A stretch of 20,839 bases of DNA. Source: a virus. Positions 12,674 to 19,669 of the stretch are shown here, piece by piece. The translations under genes were made by a program, and so were the position numbers. Under the pieces are notes generated by a model. It searched no databases. It worked only from the letters and a program-made list of their open reading frames with translations, and was not told the origin of the DNA. The DNA is taken from positions 1 through 20,839 of IMG/VR virus record IMGVR_UViG_3300048593_000688; one strand, 5' to 3'. Position 1 is the first letter of the stretch; every line of letters starts with the position of its first letter.

Positions 12674-12844
12674 TTATTTATTTTTTCGAGTATTGATAAA
12701 ATCTTCAAGAATTTCAATAAAACATTCAACAAAACCTTCAAGCCAACCAATTGTATAAAACGAAATTGAAAAAACAGTTAGGGCAAATATTGTGCTAACT
12801 ACAAGACCTACAGTACATAAAATTACATTAAAGATAATATTCAT
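12674..12844 (-). CDS. Small single-pass membrane protein
   Basis: A 56-residue protein from the ATG at 12844, beginning MNIIFNVILCTVGLVVSTIF: one long hydrophobic stretch (about 3-33) followed by an acidic helix (GFVECFIEILEDFINTRKNK). An earlier in-frame TTG (12859) lies inside nrdA and has no support. It starts three bases past the end of nrdA and ends five bases before the next gene, so it belongs to the same transcript. Together with the next gene it forms a pair of small membrane proteins inside the ribonucleotide reductase cluster. Function unknown. Confidence 0.55.
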   Translation of the reverse strand: MNIIFNVILCTVGLVVSTIFALTVFSISFYTIGWLEGFVECFIEILEDFINTRKNK

Positions 12845-12846
12845 GA

Positions 12847-15102
12847 TTAATTGGCGCAACTAGAACAACTATTGTCAGACTCTTTAAAATTATCTTTTTG
12901 AACAGTTCGTACATAATAGACTGCTTTACATCCTGATTCCCACGCTAAAACTAGGGTTTCATAAATGTCTTTAGCTGTTAATGCGCGGTTAGGTTCATCA
13001 GGAAAATAAACCCCTTGATTAAGGTTGAACAGCAATTCCATAGAAATCCCTGTATCAATCCATTTTTGCATTTCAGCAATCGCTTGAACGACAATCTTTT
13101 GATCAAGATTTTGATTCTCTTGATAATACCAAAAGAAATCCTTAATAAAAGGAGGGCAATTAGGGATAGCACCCTTTGAGTTCTTTTCCGTAAATACCCG
13201 CTTAAAAACGGGCAAAACACTGGCAGTGCAACCTTGAATTAAGGAAGAAGTAGTGTTGGGAGCTACAGCAGTAATATGGGAATTTCTAATGCCAAATTGT
13301 TGAATACTTTTGGCTAATTGATGCCAATTATAGGTATTATCAGAATTTACGTATTCTAATGGTTTAGCCCCTAGTAATTTACCCTGACTCCATTCACTGC
13401 TGGAAAAAGCTTGATAAGCACCGCGTTCTTTAGCCAATCTCATCGAAGCTTGAGTACAAAAATAGCTAATATTTTCAAACAAAATGTTGATAAATGAAAA
13501 AGATTTATACGATAATTTACGTTTAGCTAACCAATCAGCTAATCCCATAACCCCAACTCCAATCGTTCGATATTTATCATTATGTTCTTTAGCCTCGCCA
13601 ATTGGGGGACAAGTGAGGTCGATAGTATTGTCAAGCATCCTGACAGCAAGATGACACATTTCTGATAAATTAGTAGGAGTGTCAATGTTAGCAAGATTAA
13701 GACTAACTAAATTACAGCAATGGGCTGTTTTACCCGGTGTGACATTAGAAAAGCTCTCACAGCACAAATTAACTTGAGGGATGTACCCATCATGTTTATT
13801 AGGATTAGCGCGATTGATAGTATCTTTGAAGGCAAGATAGGGCATACCTGTCTCAATTTGAGGGCGCATAACATCTTTAAATAACTCCCTAGCATTAACC
13901 TTTTTGTAGAGAGTAATTTTTGTTCCTAGACTATCTTCAATTAATTCATAAGCCTCTTCAAATTTGTCCCCCCATAGCTCTGCTAATTCTATCCCTAGTT
14001 TTATCCGAACTTCATAAGGATCAACTAATGTCCACTCGGCTTTATTTATTACCCGACGCATAAATTCATCGGTGATAACTAATTGGGGAAAAATATCATA
14101 AGCTTTGCGTCTTTGATCACCGTTTTCTGTTTGCATTTCCAGAAATTCTGGCACATCTAAATGCCAGATGTCAACACCGATAGTTACTGCCCCGGCGCGT
14201 TTTCCCCCCTGATTTACTGCAATAGCTGTATCGTTGAGTAATTTAATCCAAGGAATAATCCCACCAGAAGCGTTAGCTTTCCCCATAACCGAGCTACCAG
14301 TGGCACGGATTCTACTCACATTCACCCCGACACCGCCACCATTCTTGGAGATGCGAGCAGTATTAGTAATCTCGCTAAAAATACTCTCTAGATTGTCTTC
14401 CATTGCTACGATGAAGCAACTACTTAAAGAACCATTAGGGGTTCTTAGATTGCCTAAAATTGGAGTAGCTAGAGAGATTTTTCTTTGGGCTATGGCTAGG
14501 TAGATTTGACAGGCAAAACTTAATCTATCTTCTGGTTTCTTTTCTACACTGGCAAGTAATAAAGCGCACGTCAAAAAAGCCTCTTGAGGTAATTCACAGT
14601 CAAGTAAATATCTTTTTGACAACATGATTGCACCAGCATAGTCAAAGTCTTTATCGTATTCTGGGTATATCCACTCCCCCGCATTTTCTAAGTCTTTTTC
14701 GTCATAGATTTCCGTAATTTTTGAATCATAAACACCTCTATCCACTTGCCACTGGACATATTTAGCGTAGTCGGTTCCTTCTAATCTTCTGAAAACCGTG
14801 CAAGATAAATAACCGCCAAATTTTCTCTTGATTCTAGTATCCTTCCACAGTCCCCAGACGTGAAGTCTTCCAGCTACATACTTCCAATCAGTCTCTTCTA
14901 CACAAAACAATTGTGTGGCGACATTGATTAAATTTTCTTGAATTTCCCTAGTGGTAATGCCATCTCGTAATCGAGAAGTTAATCCTGATTCTAAAGCGAG
15001 GGGATTTACTTCTAACCCTTCACACGCCCATTCAACTACTCGCCGAATTTTGGTAACGTCTAGGGGACGAGTTTCTCCACTTCTTTGAATTACGTTAATC
15101 AT
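12847..15102 (-). CDS. nrdA: Class I ribonucleotide reductase, large subunit
   Basis: A 751-residue catalytic subunit. An ATP-cone-like regulatory domain occupies about residues 1-90. Active-site residues are in place: C229 (SLSSCF) and C463 (HCCNL) as the redox pair, and N445, C447 and E449 in VNLCCES as the radical cysteine centre. Y729-Y730 carry the radical-transfer chain, and the C-terminal swinging arm ends CSSC (746, 749). Thus the enzyme should be active, aerobic, and fed by thioredoxin or glutaredoxin, none of which is encoded here. There is no intein, unlike many cyanobacterial copies. AGGAGT precedes the ATG; the same leader, AGGAGTAAATAA, stands before the DUF7736-like gene. Confidence 0.96.
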   Translation of the reverse strand: MINVIQRSGETRPLDVTKIRRVVEWACEGLEVNPLALESGLTSRLRDGITTREIQENLINVATQLFCVEETDWKYVAGRLHVWGLWKDTRIKRKFGGYLSCTVFRRLEGTDYAKYVQWQVDRGVYDSKITEIYDEKDLENAGEWIYPEYDKDFDYAGAIMLSKRYLLDCELPQEAFLTCALLLASVEKKPEDRLSFACQIYLAIAQRKISLATPILGNLRTPNGSLSSCFIVAMEDNLESIFSEITNTARISKNGGGVGVNVSRIRATGSSVMGKANASGGIIPWIKLLNDTAIAVNQGGKRAGAVTIGVDIWHLDVPEFLEMQTENGDQRRKAYDIFPQLVITDEFMRRVINKAEWTLVDPYEVRIKLGIELAELWGDKFEEAYELIEDSLGTKITLYKKVNARELFKDVMRPQIETGMPYLAFKDTINRANPNKHDGYIPQVNLCCESFSNVTPGKTAHCCNLVSLNLANIDTPTNLSEMCHLAVRMLDNTIDLTCPPIGEAKEHNDKYRTIGVGVMGLADWLAKRKLSYKSFSFINILFENISYFCTQASMRLAKERGAYQAFSSSEWSQGKLLGAKPLEYVNSDNTYNWHQLAKSIQQFGIRNSHITAVAPNTTSSLIQGCTASVLPVFKRVFTEKNSKGAIPNCPPFIKDFFWYYQENQNLDQKIVVQAIAEMQKWIDTGISMELLFNLNQGVYFPDEPNRALTAKDIYETLVLAWESGCKAVYYVRTVQKDNFKESDNSCSSCAN

Positions 15103-15112
15103 TTATTTACTC

Positions 15113-15529
15113 CTATACTTCAACAATTTTAATACCATTTTTTTCGCCCACCTCAAACAGTTCATCAATCGGATTTTTAAAATCGTGATAACCTTGTGGA
15201 ATTTTCTGTAACGTGATCGTCTCACCAAACTTTGCAAGCATTGCGGTTTGAGAGTTGATCACGTCCTCAGCTTCGCATTTTTCTATCAATTTGTTTTCTA
15301 TCCATTCGTCTGCCTTGATAATCTCAGGATGCCATTGATAAATCCACTGCTTACACTCTTCTGCAAATCGCCCCAATTGATGCGTAAACGGCTGATCGTC
15401 AGTCATCCATCCTAATACTTCGTATATCTGATCGATGCCGTTACCTTCGCTTGCGTCTCTTGGCTACGTCAGTAATCGCCCGCTAGTGACACTTAGAACT
15501 GCTAGTGTTGGGAAATCTTTTTTAGTCAT
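15113..15529 (-). pseudogene. DUF7736-like phage gene interrupted by an in-frame TAG
   Basis: From ATG 15529 (AGGAGT upstream) the frame reads TKKDFPTLAVLSVTSGRLLT, then TAG (15464-15466), and continues unbroken as PRDASEGNGIDQIYEVLGW into a 97-residue frame starting at 15406 (MTDDQPFTHQLGRFAEECKQ). Joined, it has the order I associate with DUF7736: VLSVTTGRLL, a short gap, IYEILNFMTG, FTHQL, EECKPWL. So one gene of 138 codons is broken by an amber codon near codon 22. The bases around the TAG (GTAGCCAAGAGACGCAAGCG) look like cyanobacterial short dispersed repeats, so an in-frame insertion may have brought the stop. The 97-residue part has no ribosome-binding site of its own that I can see. 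Confidence 0.75.
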
Positions 15530-15763
15530 TTATTTACTCCTAGTTTTTGATTTTATTTTTTGATTTTCAAGTTTATCTAGAAACTGTAAAACTTTTAAAG
15601 CATCATACAAAACAACGTGCTTGCCTCGTTTATTAATACACAGTAGTTCTCCGATAGGACCGTGACTTACTAGCAATCGAGTTGATTCTGTTTCTAGAGT
15701 GATAGTTTTATGTCTGTTAGCAATTCTATCACAGCAAAATTGCTTTAATTCCTTTATTTCCAT
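15530..15763 (-). CDS. Small hypothetical protein
   Basis: A 77-residue protein beginning MEIKELKQFCCDRIANRHKT and ending in a basic tail (KIKSKTRSK). A beta-hairpin-like middle (RLLVSHGPIGELLCINKRGK) is followed by an amphipathic helix (DALKVLQFLDKLENQ). I recognise no family. Its stop codon directly touches the ATG of the next gene, and that gene's ribosome-binding site lies inside its last codons, so translation is coupled. It is one of several small early-type genes between the thymidylate synthase and nrdA. Confidence 0.6.
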   Translation of the reverse strand: MEIKELKQFCCDRIANRHKTITLETESTRLLVSHGPIGELLCINKRGKHVVLYDALKVLQFLDKLENQKIKSKTRSK

Positions 15764-15769
15764 TTTATT

Positions 15770-16015
15770 TTAATTAAACACTCCTTTCCATTCGGTTCTT
15801 TCCCATTTACCATTTTTTTTAATTATCCAGCTATGAGGTAAAGTTGAACAGAGTTTTGTGTTTGGTTGACGACGAGCTTTTACAGCTTTTTTCCATCTGC
15901 GAATAGTAGTTAAGCTAACCTCGTAAATTTCAGCAATCTCTTTGTCAGTGAAAGTCTTACCAGCGTCAATTAATTTAGGGATAACGTGTGAGCGTTTGAA
16001 AAATTTTGTCAGCAT
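15770..16015 (-). CDS. Helix-turn-helix protein
   Basis: An 81-residue protein when started at the ATG 16015, just after the stop of the upstream gene; a longer start at 16051 would lie inside that gene. The segment FTDKEIAEIYEVSLTTIRRW (about residues 22-41) is a clear helix-turn-helix of the homeodomain-like/MerR-start kind, followed by a basic stretch KKAVKARRQ. The C-terminus (SWIIKKNGKWERTEWKG) is aromatic. It could regulate the series or modify host transcription. The target is unknown. Confidence 0.7.
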   Translation of the reverse strand: MLTKFFKRSHVIPKLIDAGKTFTDKEIAEIYEVSLTTIRRWKKAVKARRQPNTKLCSTLPHSWIIKKNGKWERTEWKGVFN

Positions 16016-16016
16016 T

Positions 16017-16256
16017 TTATCTGTGCATTCCTTCAATATTAGGGCGGCCATTTTCTTCTGATTTTTCGTAAGCCGCTTCTACAGCTTTATCAATCCAAGC
16101 ATTGATTTGATCATGCCTAATTTCTCCATAATCGGTTTCATCGTAAACTTCATTTTCACTCTTAATTCCTATATTTGAATAAAGTAATAAGAAATTGTAT
16201 AAATCAATTTCGTTGACCGATTGTATTAACTCTGCAAGAACTTGTTTAGCGTCCAT
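16017..16256 (-). CDS. Hypothetical acidic protein
   Basis: A 79-residue, mainly helical and acidic protein (MDAKQVLAELIQSVNEIDLY at the start, INAWIDKAVEAAYEKSEENG near the end). No family is recognised. It begins two bases after the stop of the thymidylate synthase gene and ends next to the start of the HTH gene, so all three are tightly coupled. An acidic small phage protein could be a regulator partner or DNA mimic, but nothing in the sequence proves this. Confidence 0.6.
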   Translation of the reverse strand: MDAKQVLAELIQSVNEIDLYNFLLLYSNIGIKSENEVYDETDYGEIRHDQINAWIDKAVEAAYEKSEENGRPNIEGMHR

Positions 16257-16258
16257 TG

Positions 16259-17857
16259 TTATTTATCCTGAGTGTAATTTGTTTTTAGTTGAGATGCCCG
16301 TTCAATTTCTCTAGCTAGGTAGCCAATGTGAAACGATTGAATACTGGGACAATCGGCAATTATTTGACGGATTAGTTTTAAAGGATTTTTACCTTCCCAT
16401 TTCCCTACAAATTCACCACTGGGAGTTAGCTGACTAACCGTGATATTATTGCCATCTGTTTCCACTAAAAAGTTACCAGCAGGGTCACTGTAGCCTCGAA
16501 ACTCTTGACTAATAATTGATTGGTATTGATTGTTAATTAACTGTTCTACATTTTCCCAACAGTCATCGTAAATATGGGCTGATTGACTAATGGTAATCAG
16601 TGGACCCATTGATAAATCGTAGTCAGACTGCCTAGCAATTTCATCTCTGATATGACGCTGTAAAGCCCGTAATCCCATTGCATTAGCTGGCCAAGCGGAA
16701 AACATATCATTACTTCTAAAGGTAGCTGTTAAAGACAGTTCATTATCTACTACTCTTACCCAGATATGATTGAGACAGGGAGATCCGCTGTGATTATGAT
16801 CTGAATCGCCTACCGAGCGGCCTCCTCGGTCAATAGAATTTGGTACTATTTCCCACCCGTCAGAATCGAAAAAAAACTCGTTTGATCGGGAAAACTCACT
16901 TTTTAAAGCCAAGCTGTAACATCCACTGGTAAGACTTTGGGGGTTGCCACTCCCGCTATCCCAAAGGGACATAACGGCACTAGCTGAGTCATTTTCTTCA
17001 ATCAATTTGTTGATAACTGCTTTAATCTGGTCTTGACCAAACCAAGAGCGTAATCTTTGACCATAGGTATATTTAACCCCCTCCCTATAATCAGCATCAT
17101 CAAGTATTTGTGGGATATAGTTCTTTAGATATTCTCTATCTAAAGGTAAGTAATTAGGTTCTGGAAAATAAAAATCTTCTGGTTCATCGGTAACTATCGC
17201 CATTAGGTCGATTAATTCTTGCCATTTACCGTCGTAACCAGTAGGTCTGATAGTGCCAGTAGTTTTGATTCTTTGCAGTATTTTTATCCAAGTTTCAGCA
17301 ATGGTTTTGCCCTCAACCCGATGCCCATAGCGCGGTCCGGGTTTTACTTCTGATGTAGGTTCATTGTAGGGAAAAACCATCGGTTCTGCCCACAAACCAA
17401 GGTTTCCTACTTTTACTATTGATTTTATATCTATATCCCGTTCAAGATTTGGTATTAAAATCATAGAATATCGTAATTGATTTAAAACTTCTAAAGGAAT
17501 ATCTATATCGATATATCCTTTTACTAAAGAATCAATTACCCAGCACTCTTTCCCTACATAATTCTTCCCTCTATAAACTCCATTGTCAAAAAAGTCTTTT
17601 AGACATTGAACGCTACCAGAATTTTTGTCTTCTTGGGTTAAATCCATTACAACAAGATAACGAACGTGGGGATTAGCTAACAAATTGCGAACCAAAAAGT
17701 TAATTCCCCTTGGTGCGCTATAGAGGTTCCCGATCACAGCATAATTAGAGGGATCGAGTTTTGCGGCTACTGACTTAGCAGGAGTCCATCCTGTACAGAT
17801 AGCAGTATAACCACTGCCTAAAATCAACTGATTGGGCTTGTAGATCGCATTAAACAT
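16259..17857 (-). CDS. Three-domain thymidylate synthase (MtrA-like, ThyA, DUF4346)
   Basis: A 532-residue fusion. Residues 15-165 resemble the MtrA/tetrahydromethanopterin-methyltransferase-A fold (AICTGWTPAKSVAAKL, then YAVIGNLYSA). Residues 185-450 are an archaeal-type ThyA. The likely nucleophile is C361 in SPCLNHIWVRV; RSNDMFSAWPANAMGL (381-396) binds phosphate and uracil, and SQSAHIYDDCW (425-434) supplies H428 and Y430. Residues 456-522 match DUF4346 (DPAGNFLVETD to GYLAREIER). This layout is that of cyanobacterial chromosomal proteins, so capture from a host is likely. It should methylate dUMP to dTMP using a folate; a hydroxymethylating variant is not excluded. About 50 residues (301-350) seem inserted just before the catalytic Cys. 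It overlaps the upstream small gene by eight bases. Confidence 0.85.
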   Translation of the reverse strand: MFNAIYKPNQLILGSGYTAICTGWTPAKSVAAKLDPSNYAVIGNLYSAPRGINFLVRNLLANPHVRYLVVMDLTQEDKNSGSVQCLKDFFDNGVYRGKNYVGKECWVIDSLVKGYIDIDIPLEVLNQLRYSMILIPNLERDIDIKSIVKVGNLGLWAEPMVFPYNEPTSEVKPGPRYGHRVEGKTIAETWIKILQRIKTTGTIRPTGYDGKWQELIDLMAIVTDEPEDFYFPEPNYLPLDREYLKNYIPQILDDADYREGVKYTYGQRLRSWFGQDQIKAVINKLIEENDSASAVMSLWDSGSGNPQSLTSGCYSLALKSEFSRSNEFFFDSDGWEIVPNSIDRGGRSVGDSDHNHSGSPCLNHIWVRVVDNELSLTATFRSNDMFSAWPANAMGLRALQRHIRDEIARQSDYDLSMGPLITISQSAHIYDDCWENVEQLINNQYQSIISQEFRGYSDPAGNFLVETDGNNITVSQLTPSGEFVGKWEGKNPLKLIRQIIADCPSIQSFHIGYLAREIERASQLKTNYTQDK

Positions 17858-17993
17858 TGACTTTTCCTTTTTCTTTAATATTGGGTTGCTTCCAAGTTTC
17901 TATTTCTTTCAGAAATAAATCAGATTTAGGTTTCCAATTTTCTATTTCTTCTAGAAGCAAGTCCAGTTTTGCGTTGATTTCTTCAAGAGTCAT
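17850..17993 (-). CDS. Small coiled-coil protein, 47 residues
   Basis: Read directly from the minus strand: MTLEEINAKLDLLLEEIENW, then two similar heptad-like pieces (LLLEEIENWKPKSDL and FLKEIETWKQP). It is strongly helical and acidic, with an internal repeat of the form LxEIExWK. The ATG overlaps the end of the broken gene upstream, and its end overlaps the thymidylate synthase start (ATGTTTAA), so it is coupled on both sides. It may be a partner of the enzyme that follows, judged only by coupling. The plus-strand frame over the same bases has no support. Confidence 0.65.
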   Translation of the reverse strand: MTLEEINAKLDLLLEEIENWKPKSDLFLKEIETWKQPNIKEKGKVNV

Positions 17994-18132
17994 AATTGAT
18001 TTTACCTCTACTTTGTTCAAGAGATTTTATTTCTGCTAATGTTTTTTTGATTGATTCTTTTTCATTGGCAAGCAATTCTCTTGCTTTTTAAAAAAGAATC
18101 AATATTCTTTTGTCAATTTCTGTAATAGTCAC
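17983..18132 (-). pseudogene. Small coiled-coil gene broken by an in-frame TAA
   Basis: From GTG 18132, with GAGG well placed upstream, the frame reads TITEIDKRILILF, then TAA (18088-18090), and continues in the same frame as KARELLANEKESIKKTLAEI then KSLEQSRGKINYDS and stop. The second part is plainly coding in character (helical, with no stop for 34 codons), so this is one 49-codon gene with a single nonsense codon, most simply GAA or AAA changed to TAA. It overlaps the next gene by 11 bases. The change lies in a T6/A5 stretch, but no shift of frame is needed to explain it. Confidence 0.6.
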
Positions 18133-18194
18133 AAGTCCCTCTTTATTTGAGAATTGTTTACGAAAAGCAAATATTAGGGATGCTATCAGAAACT

Positions 18195-18491
18195 TTAACA
18201 AATATACGAAAGGTTTAGAGGAGGAGATGCGGGATGGGGTCTAACAAATACATGATGTACCAATCCAGCTAGTTGATAAGTTCCAATGTATTGTCCTTTT
18301 TTATCAATCCAATAGGAGTCAGTATAGTAAGTCAAAATATCAAAAATTCTCTTAGGTTCTTCTGTTTCTACTGATGCCCAAAGTGTAGGAATATTATCCT
18401 GCAACTGAACGCATAATATCTCTGCGTTTAAAGACATTTCAATCTCGTGACAAGGAGTTGTATCTATAGGGTACTTCCAGATGGTTCTCAT
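18195..18491 (-). CDS. DUF7352 family protein
   Basis: A 98-residue protein matching the DUF7352 pattern well: TIWKYPIDTTPCHEIEMSLN, AEILCVQLQDNIPTLWASVE, then a glycine-centred GQYIGTYQLAGLVHHVF at the end. The family is widespread in tailed phages and prophages; its function is unknown. It is compact and beta-rich. No clear ribosome-binding site precedes the ATG. It follows nblA in the leftward series after a 55-bp gap containing a short CTAATAACTGA-type repeat. Confidence 0.85.
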   Translation of the reverse strand: MRTIWKYPIDTTPCHEIEMSLNAEILCVQLQDNIPTLWASVETEEPKRIFDILTYYTDSYWIDKKGQYIGTYQLAGLVHHVFVRPHPASPPLNLSYIC

Positions 18492-18546
18492 TGGTTTTTT
18501 GGGTTAGTGTACATTGATCCGATAACTAATAACTGAAATTGTAGTA

Positions 18547-18750
18547 TTACTTTGTTTTTTGCCACAGACTATCACCTAATCCCCATTGATGTTTAAGAAA
18601 AGCTTTGTACATATTTTCTCTGACCATCATTTGTTCGTAGAGCTTGATCAGGAAATCCTGCGCTTGCTCCTGACTCATTTTTTCTACCTGAGACTGAAAA
18701 GAACGAATATTGAACTGCTGTTCTAAAGAAAGTTCGATAGGTTGAGACAT
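18547..18750 (-). CDS. nblA: NblA-family phycobilisome degradation protein
   Basis: A 67-residue protein that follows NblA/Ycf18 from end to end: SQPIELSLEQQFNIRSFQSQ, then VEKMSQEQAQDFLIKLYEQM, then MVRENMYKAFLKHQWGL. NblA dimers bind phycobiliproteins and link the antenna to Clp protease. Here the phage would trigger antenna breakdown, limiting photodamage and freeing amino acids. The ATG at 18750 has AGGAG six bases upstream; an upstream in-frame start (18804) would overlap the previous gene. The tail GDSLWQKTK is slightly longer than usual. It sits ahead of the nucleotide genes in the same leftward series, so it should be expressed early. Known from Microcystis and Planktothrix phages. 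Confidence 0.95.
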   Translation of the reverse strand: MSQPIELSLEQQFNIRSFQSQVEKMSQEQAQDFLIKLYEQMMVRENMYKAFLKHQWGLGDSLWQKTK

Positions 18751-18763
18751 GATTACTCCTAAG

Positions 18764-18955
18764 TTAAAATTCAGACTCTTCTTTTTGAGGTTCTCTATTA
18801 TCAAAGTCTTCCAACGTTTGTTTTAGACAATGATAAAAGCCGTTAAATTCGTCAAAGGGTTCCCAGTCTTTTTCATGTTTTTCCAGAAGCTTTCTTGCTA
18901 ACTCTGGTTCAATGGGAACATAGATGTAATCTTCTAGCGTGAATTTATCTTCCAC
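18764..18955 (-). CDS. Hypothetical acidic protein
   Basis: A 63-residue acidic protein starting at GTG 18955, which has an excellent GGGAGGAG seven bases upstream inside the previous gene. It reads EDKFTLEDYIYVPIEPELAR, then KLLEKHEKDWEPFDEF, and ends EPQKEESEF. No family is recognised. It overlaps the preceding gene by 11 bp and is followed by nblA after 13 bp. Acidic small proteins in such early clusters often inhibit host enzymes, but here that is a guess. Confidence 0.65.
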   Translation of the reverse strand: MEDKFTLEDYIYVPIEPELARKLLEKHEKDWEPFDEFNGFYHCLKQTLEDFDNREPQKEESEF

Positions 18956-19202
18956 TGTCTAACTCCTCCCAAAAATTGTCAAAACAAGTGATTTTCATCT
19001 CTAATCTTCTGTCAAATAAATCTTGAAAATTAGGATTATCAATTTCTTTTTTTATTCTATCAGAGTATTCATGTACAAAAGAAATAATGTTTTCAAGGCT
19101 GATAGCATTGTTAGCTTCATCTTGATAATGTTGATTAATGTCAGCATCCGACATTTTATCCCAAATTTGACTTCTTAGGTTTTTTATTAGATTCGCATCC
19201 AT
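18945..19202 (-). CDS. Hypothetical helical protein
   Basis: An 85-residue, mostly helical protein (MDANLIKNLRSQIWDKMSDA, then ISLENIISFVHEYSDRIKKE). AGAGGTG is placed nine bases before the ATG. I recognise no domain. It lies between the ribbon-helix-helix gene and the acidic gene in one tightly packed series, with overlap at its 3' end. Confidence 0.6.
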   Translation of the reverse strand: MDANLIKNLRSQIWDKMSDADINQHYQDEANNAISLENIISFVHEYSDRIKKEIDNPNFQDLFDRRLEMKITCFDNFWEELDSGR

Positions 19203-19217
19203 ACCATAACACCTCTT

Positions 19218-19412
19218 TTAGATAATTATCTCTTTTTGATCGCCATTTTTTTCGAGTATTAACCGAGTATCTTTTTCTGCCTGAGATTTAGCGTATAAAG
19301 CCATAAACTTTAATCCTTTGCGAATAATTTCAGCCCTCGGTAAATTCAACTGCTGAGATATTTCTTCGAGATGTTCTGAGCTTTTCCCACTAATTGAAAT
19401 TTTGATAATCAT
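19218..19412 (-). CDS. Ribbon-helix-helix (CopG/Arc-type) protein
   Basis: A 64-residue protein with the ribbon-helix-helix plan: beta strand MIIKISISG, helix SEHLEEISQQLNLPR, turn and second helix AEIIRKGLKFMALYAKSQAE. Such dimers bind operator DNA through the strand, and often act as antitoxins or as phage repressors. It is the first intact gene after the strong leftward promoter (19670-19698), so it could regulate the whole early series by binding the CTTGAATTGTCAAG palindrome there. No toxin partner is visible nearby. Confidence 0.8.
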   Translation of the reverse strand: MIIKISISGKSSEHLEEISQQLNLPRAEIIRKGLKFMALYAKSQAEKDTRLILEKNGDQKEIII

Positions 19413-19422
19413 GTTTTAGCTC

Positions 19423-19633
19423 TTACCGATACTTTTCCACTAAATAATCAATATACGATTCTTTGGGGTCTTCTGAGCCTAAATCAACAACCCCCACTAA
19501 GTTTCTTGTCCAAGAATCAAGATCGCTTAAATCATCTGTTAGGGAATGAGAGTAGGTGATTTTTTGCTTTGTCTTTTACTATCGCAATATTTAACATGAA
19601 AAATGTTAAATCTATCAGTAATTGTTTTGACAT
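19423..19633 (-). pseudogene. First gene of the leftward series, frameshifted at an A-run
   Basis: From ATG 19633 the minus strand reads SKQLLIDLTFFMLNIAIVKD, then runs into an A6 tract (near 19560) and soon stops. In the neighbouring frame after the A-run a clear coding stretch continues: ITYSHSLTDDLSDLDSWTRN, then LVGVVDLGSEDPKESYIDYL and VEKYR, stop. Removing one A joins the parts into 69 residues. I know no family. It may be a real pseudogene, a programmed slippage site or an error in the sequence. It ends ten bases before the ribbon-helix-helix gene. Confidence 0.55.
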
Positions 19634-19669
19634 AATTTTATCTTGTTTCTACAAATTTACCATAATTAA

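Noticed and set aside
13626-13638. 13-base match to the promoter core at 3471
   Set aside because: It lies inside nrdA codons for LDNTI and is best taken as coincidence.
12978-14503. Three frames overlapping nrdA on both strands
   Set aside because: nrdA is intact and recognised along its whole length; these are shadows.
17857-18039. Plus-strand 60-residue frame
   Set aside because: Antisense to the coupled 47-residue gene and rich in Ser/Phe, as expected for a mirror of Glu/Lys codons.
15464-18090. Use of a stop codon as sense codon across the genome
   Set aside because: The two interrupted genes have different stops (TAG and TAA), and large genes such as nrdA, nrdB, thyA and terL have no in-frame stops.
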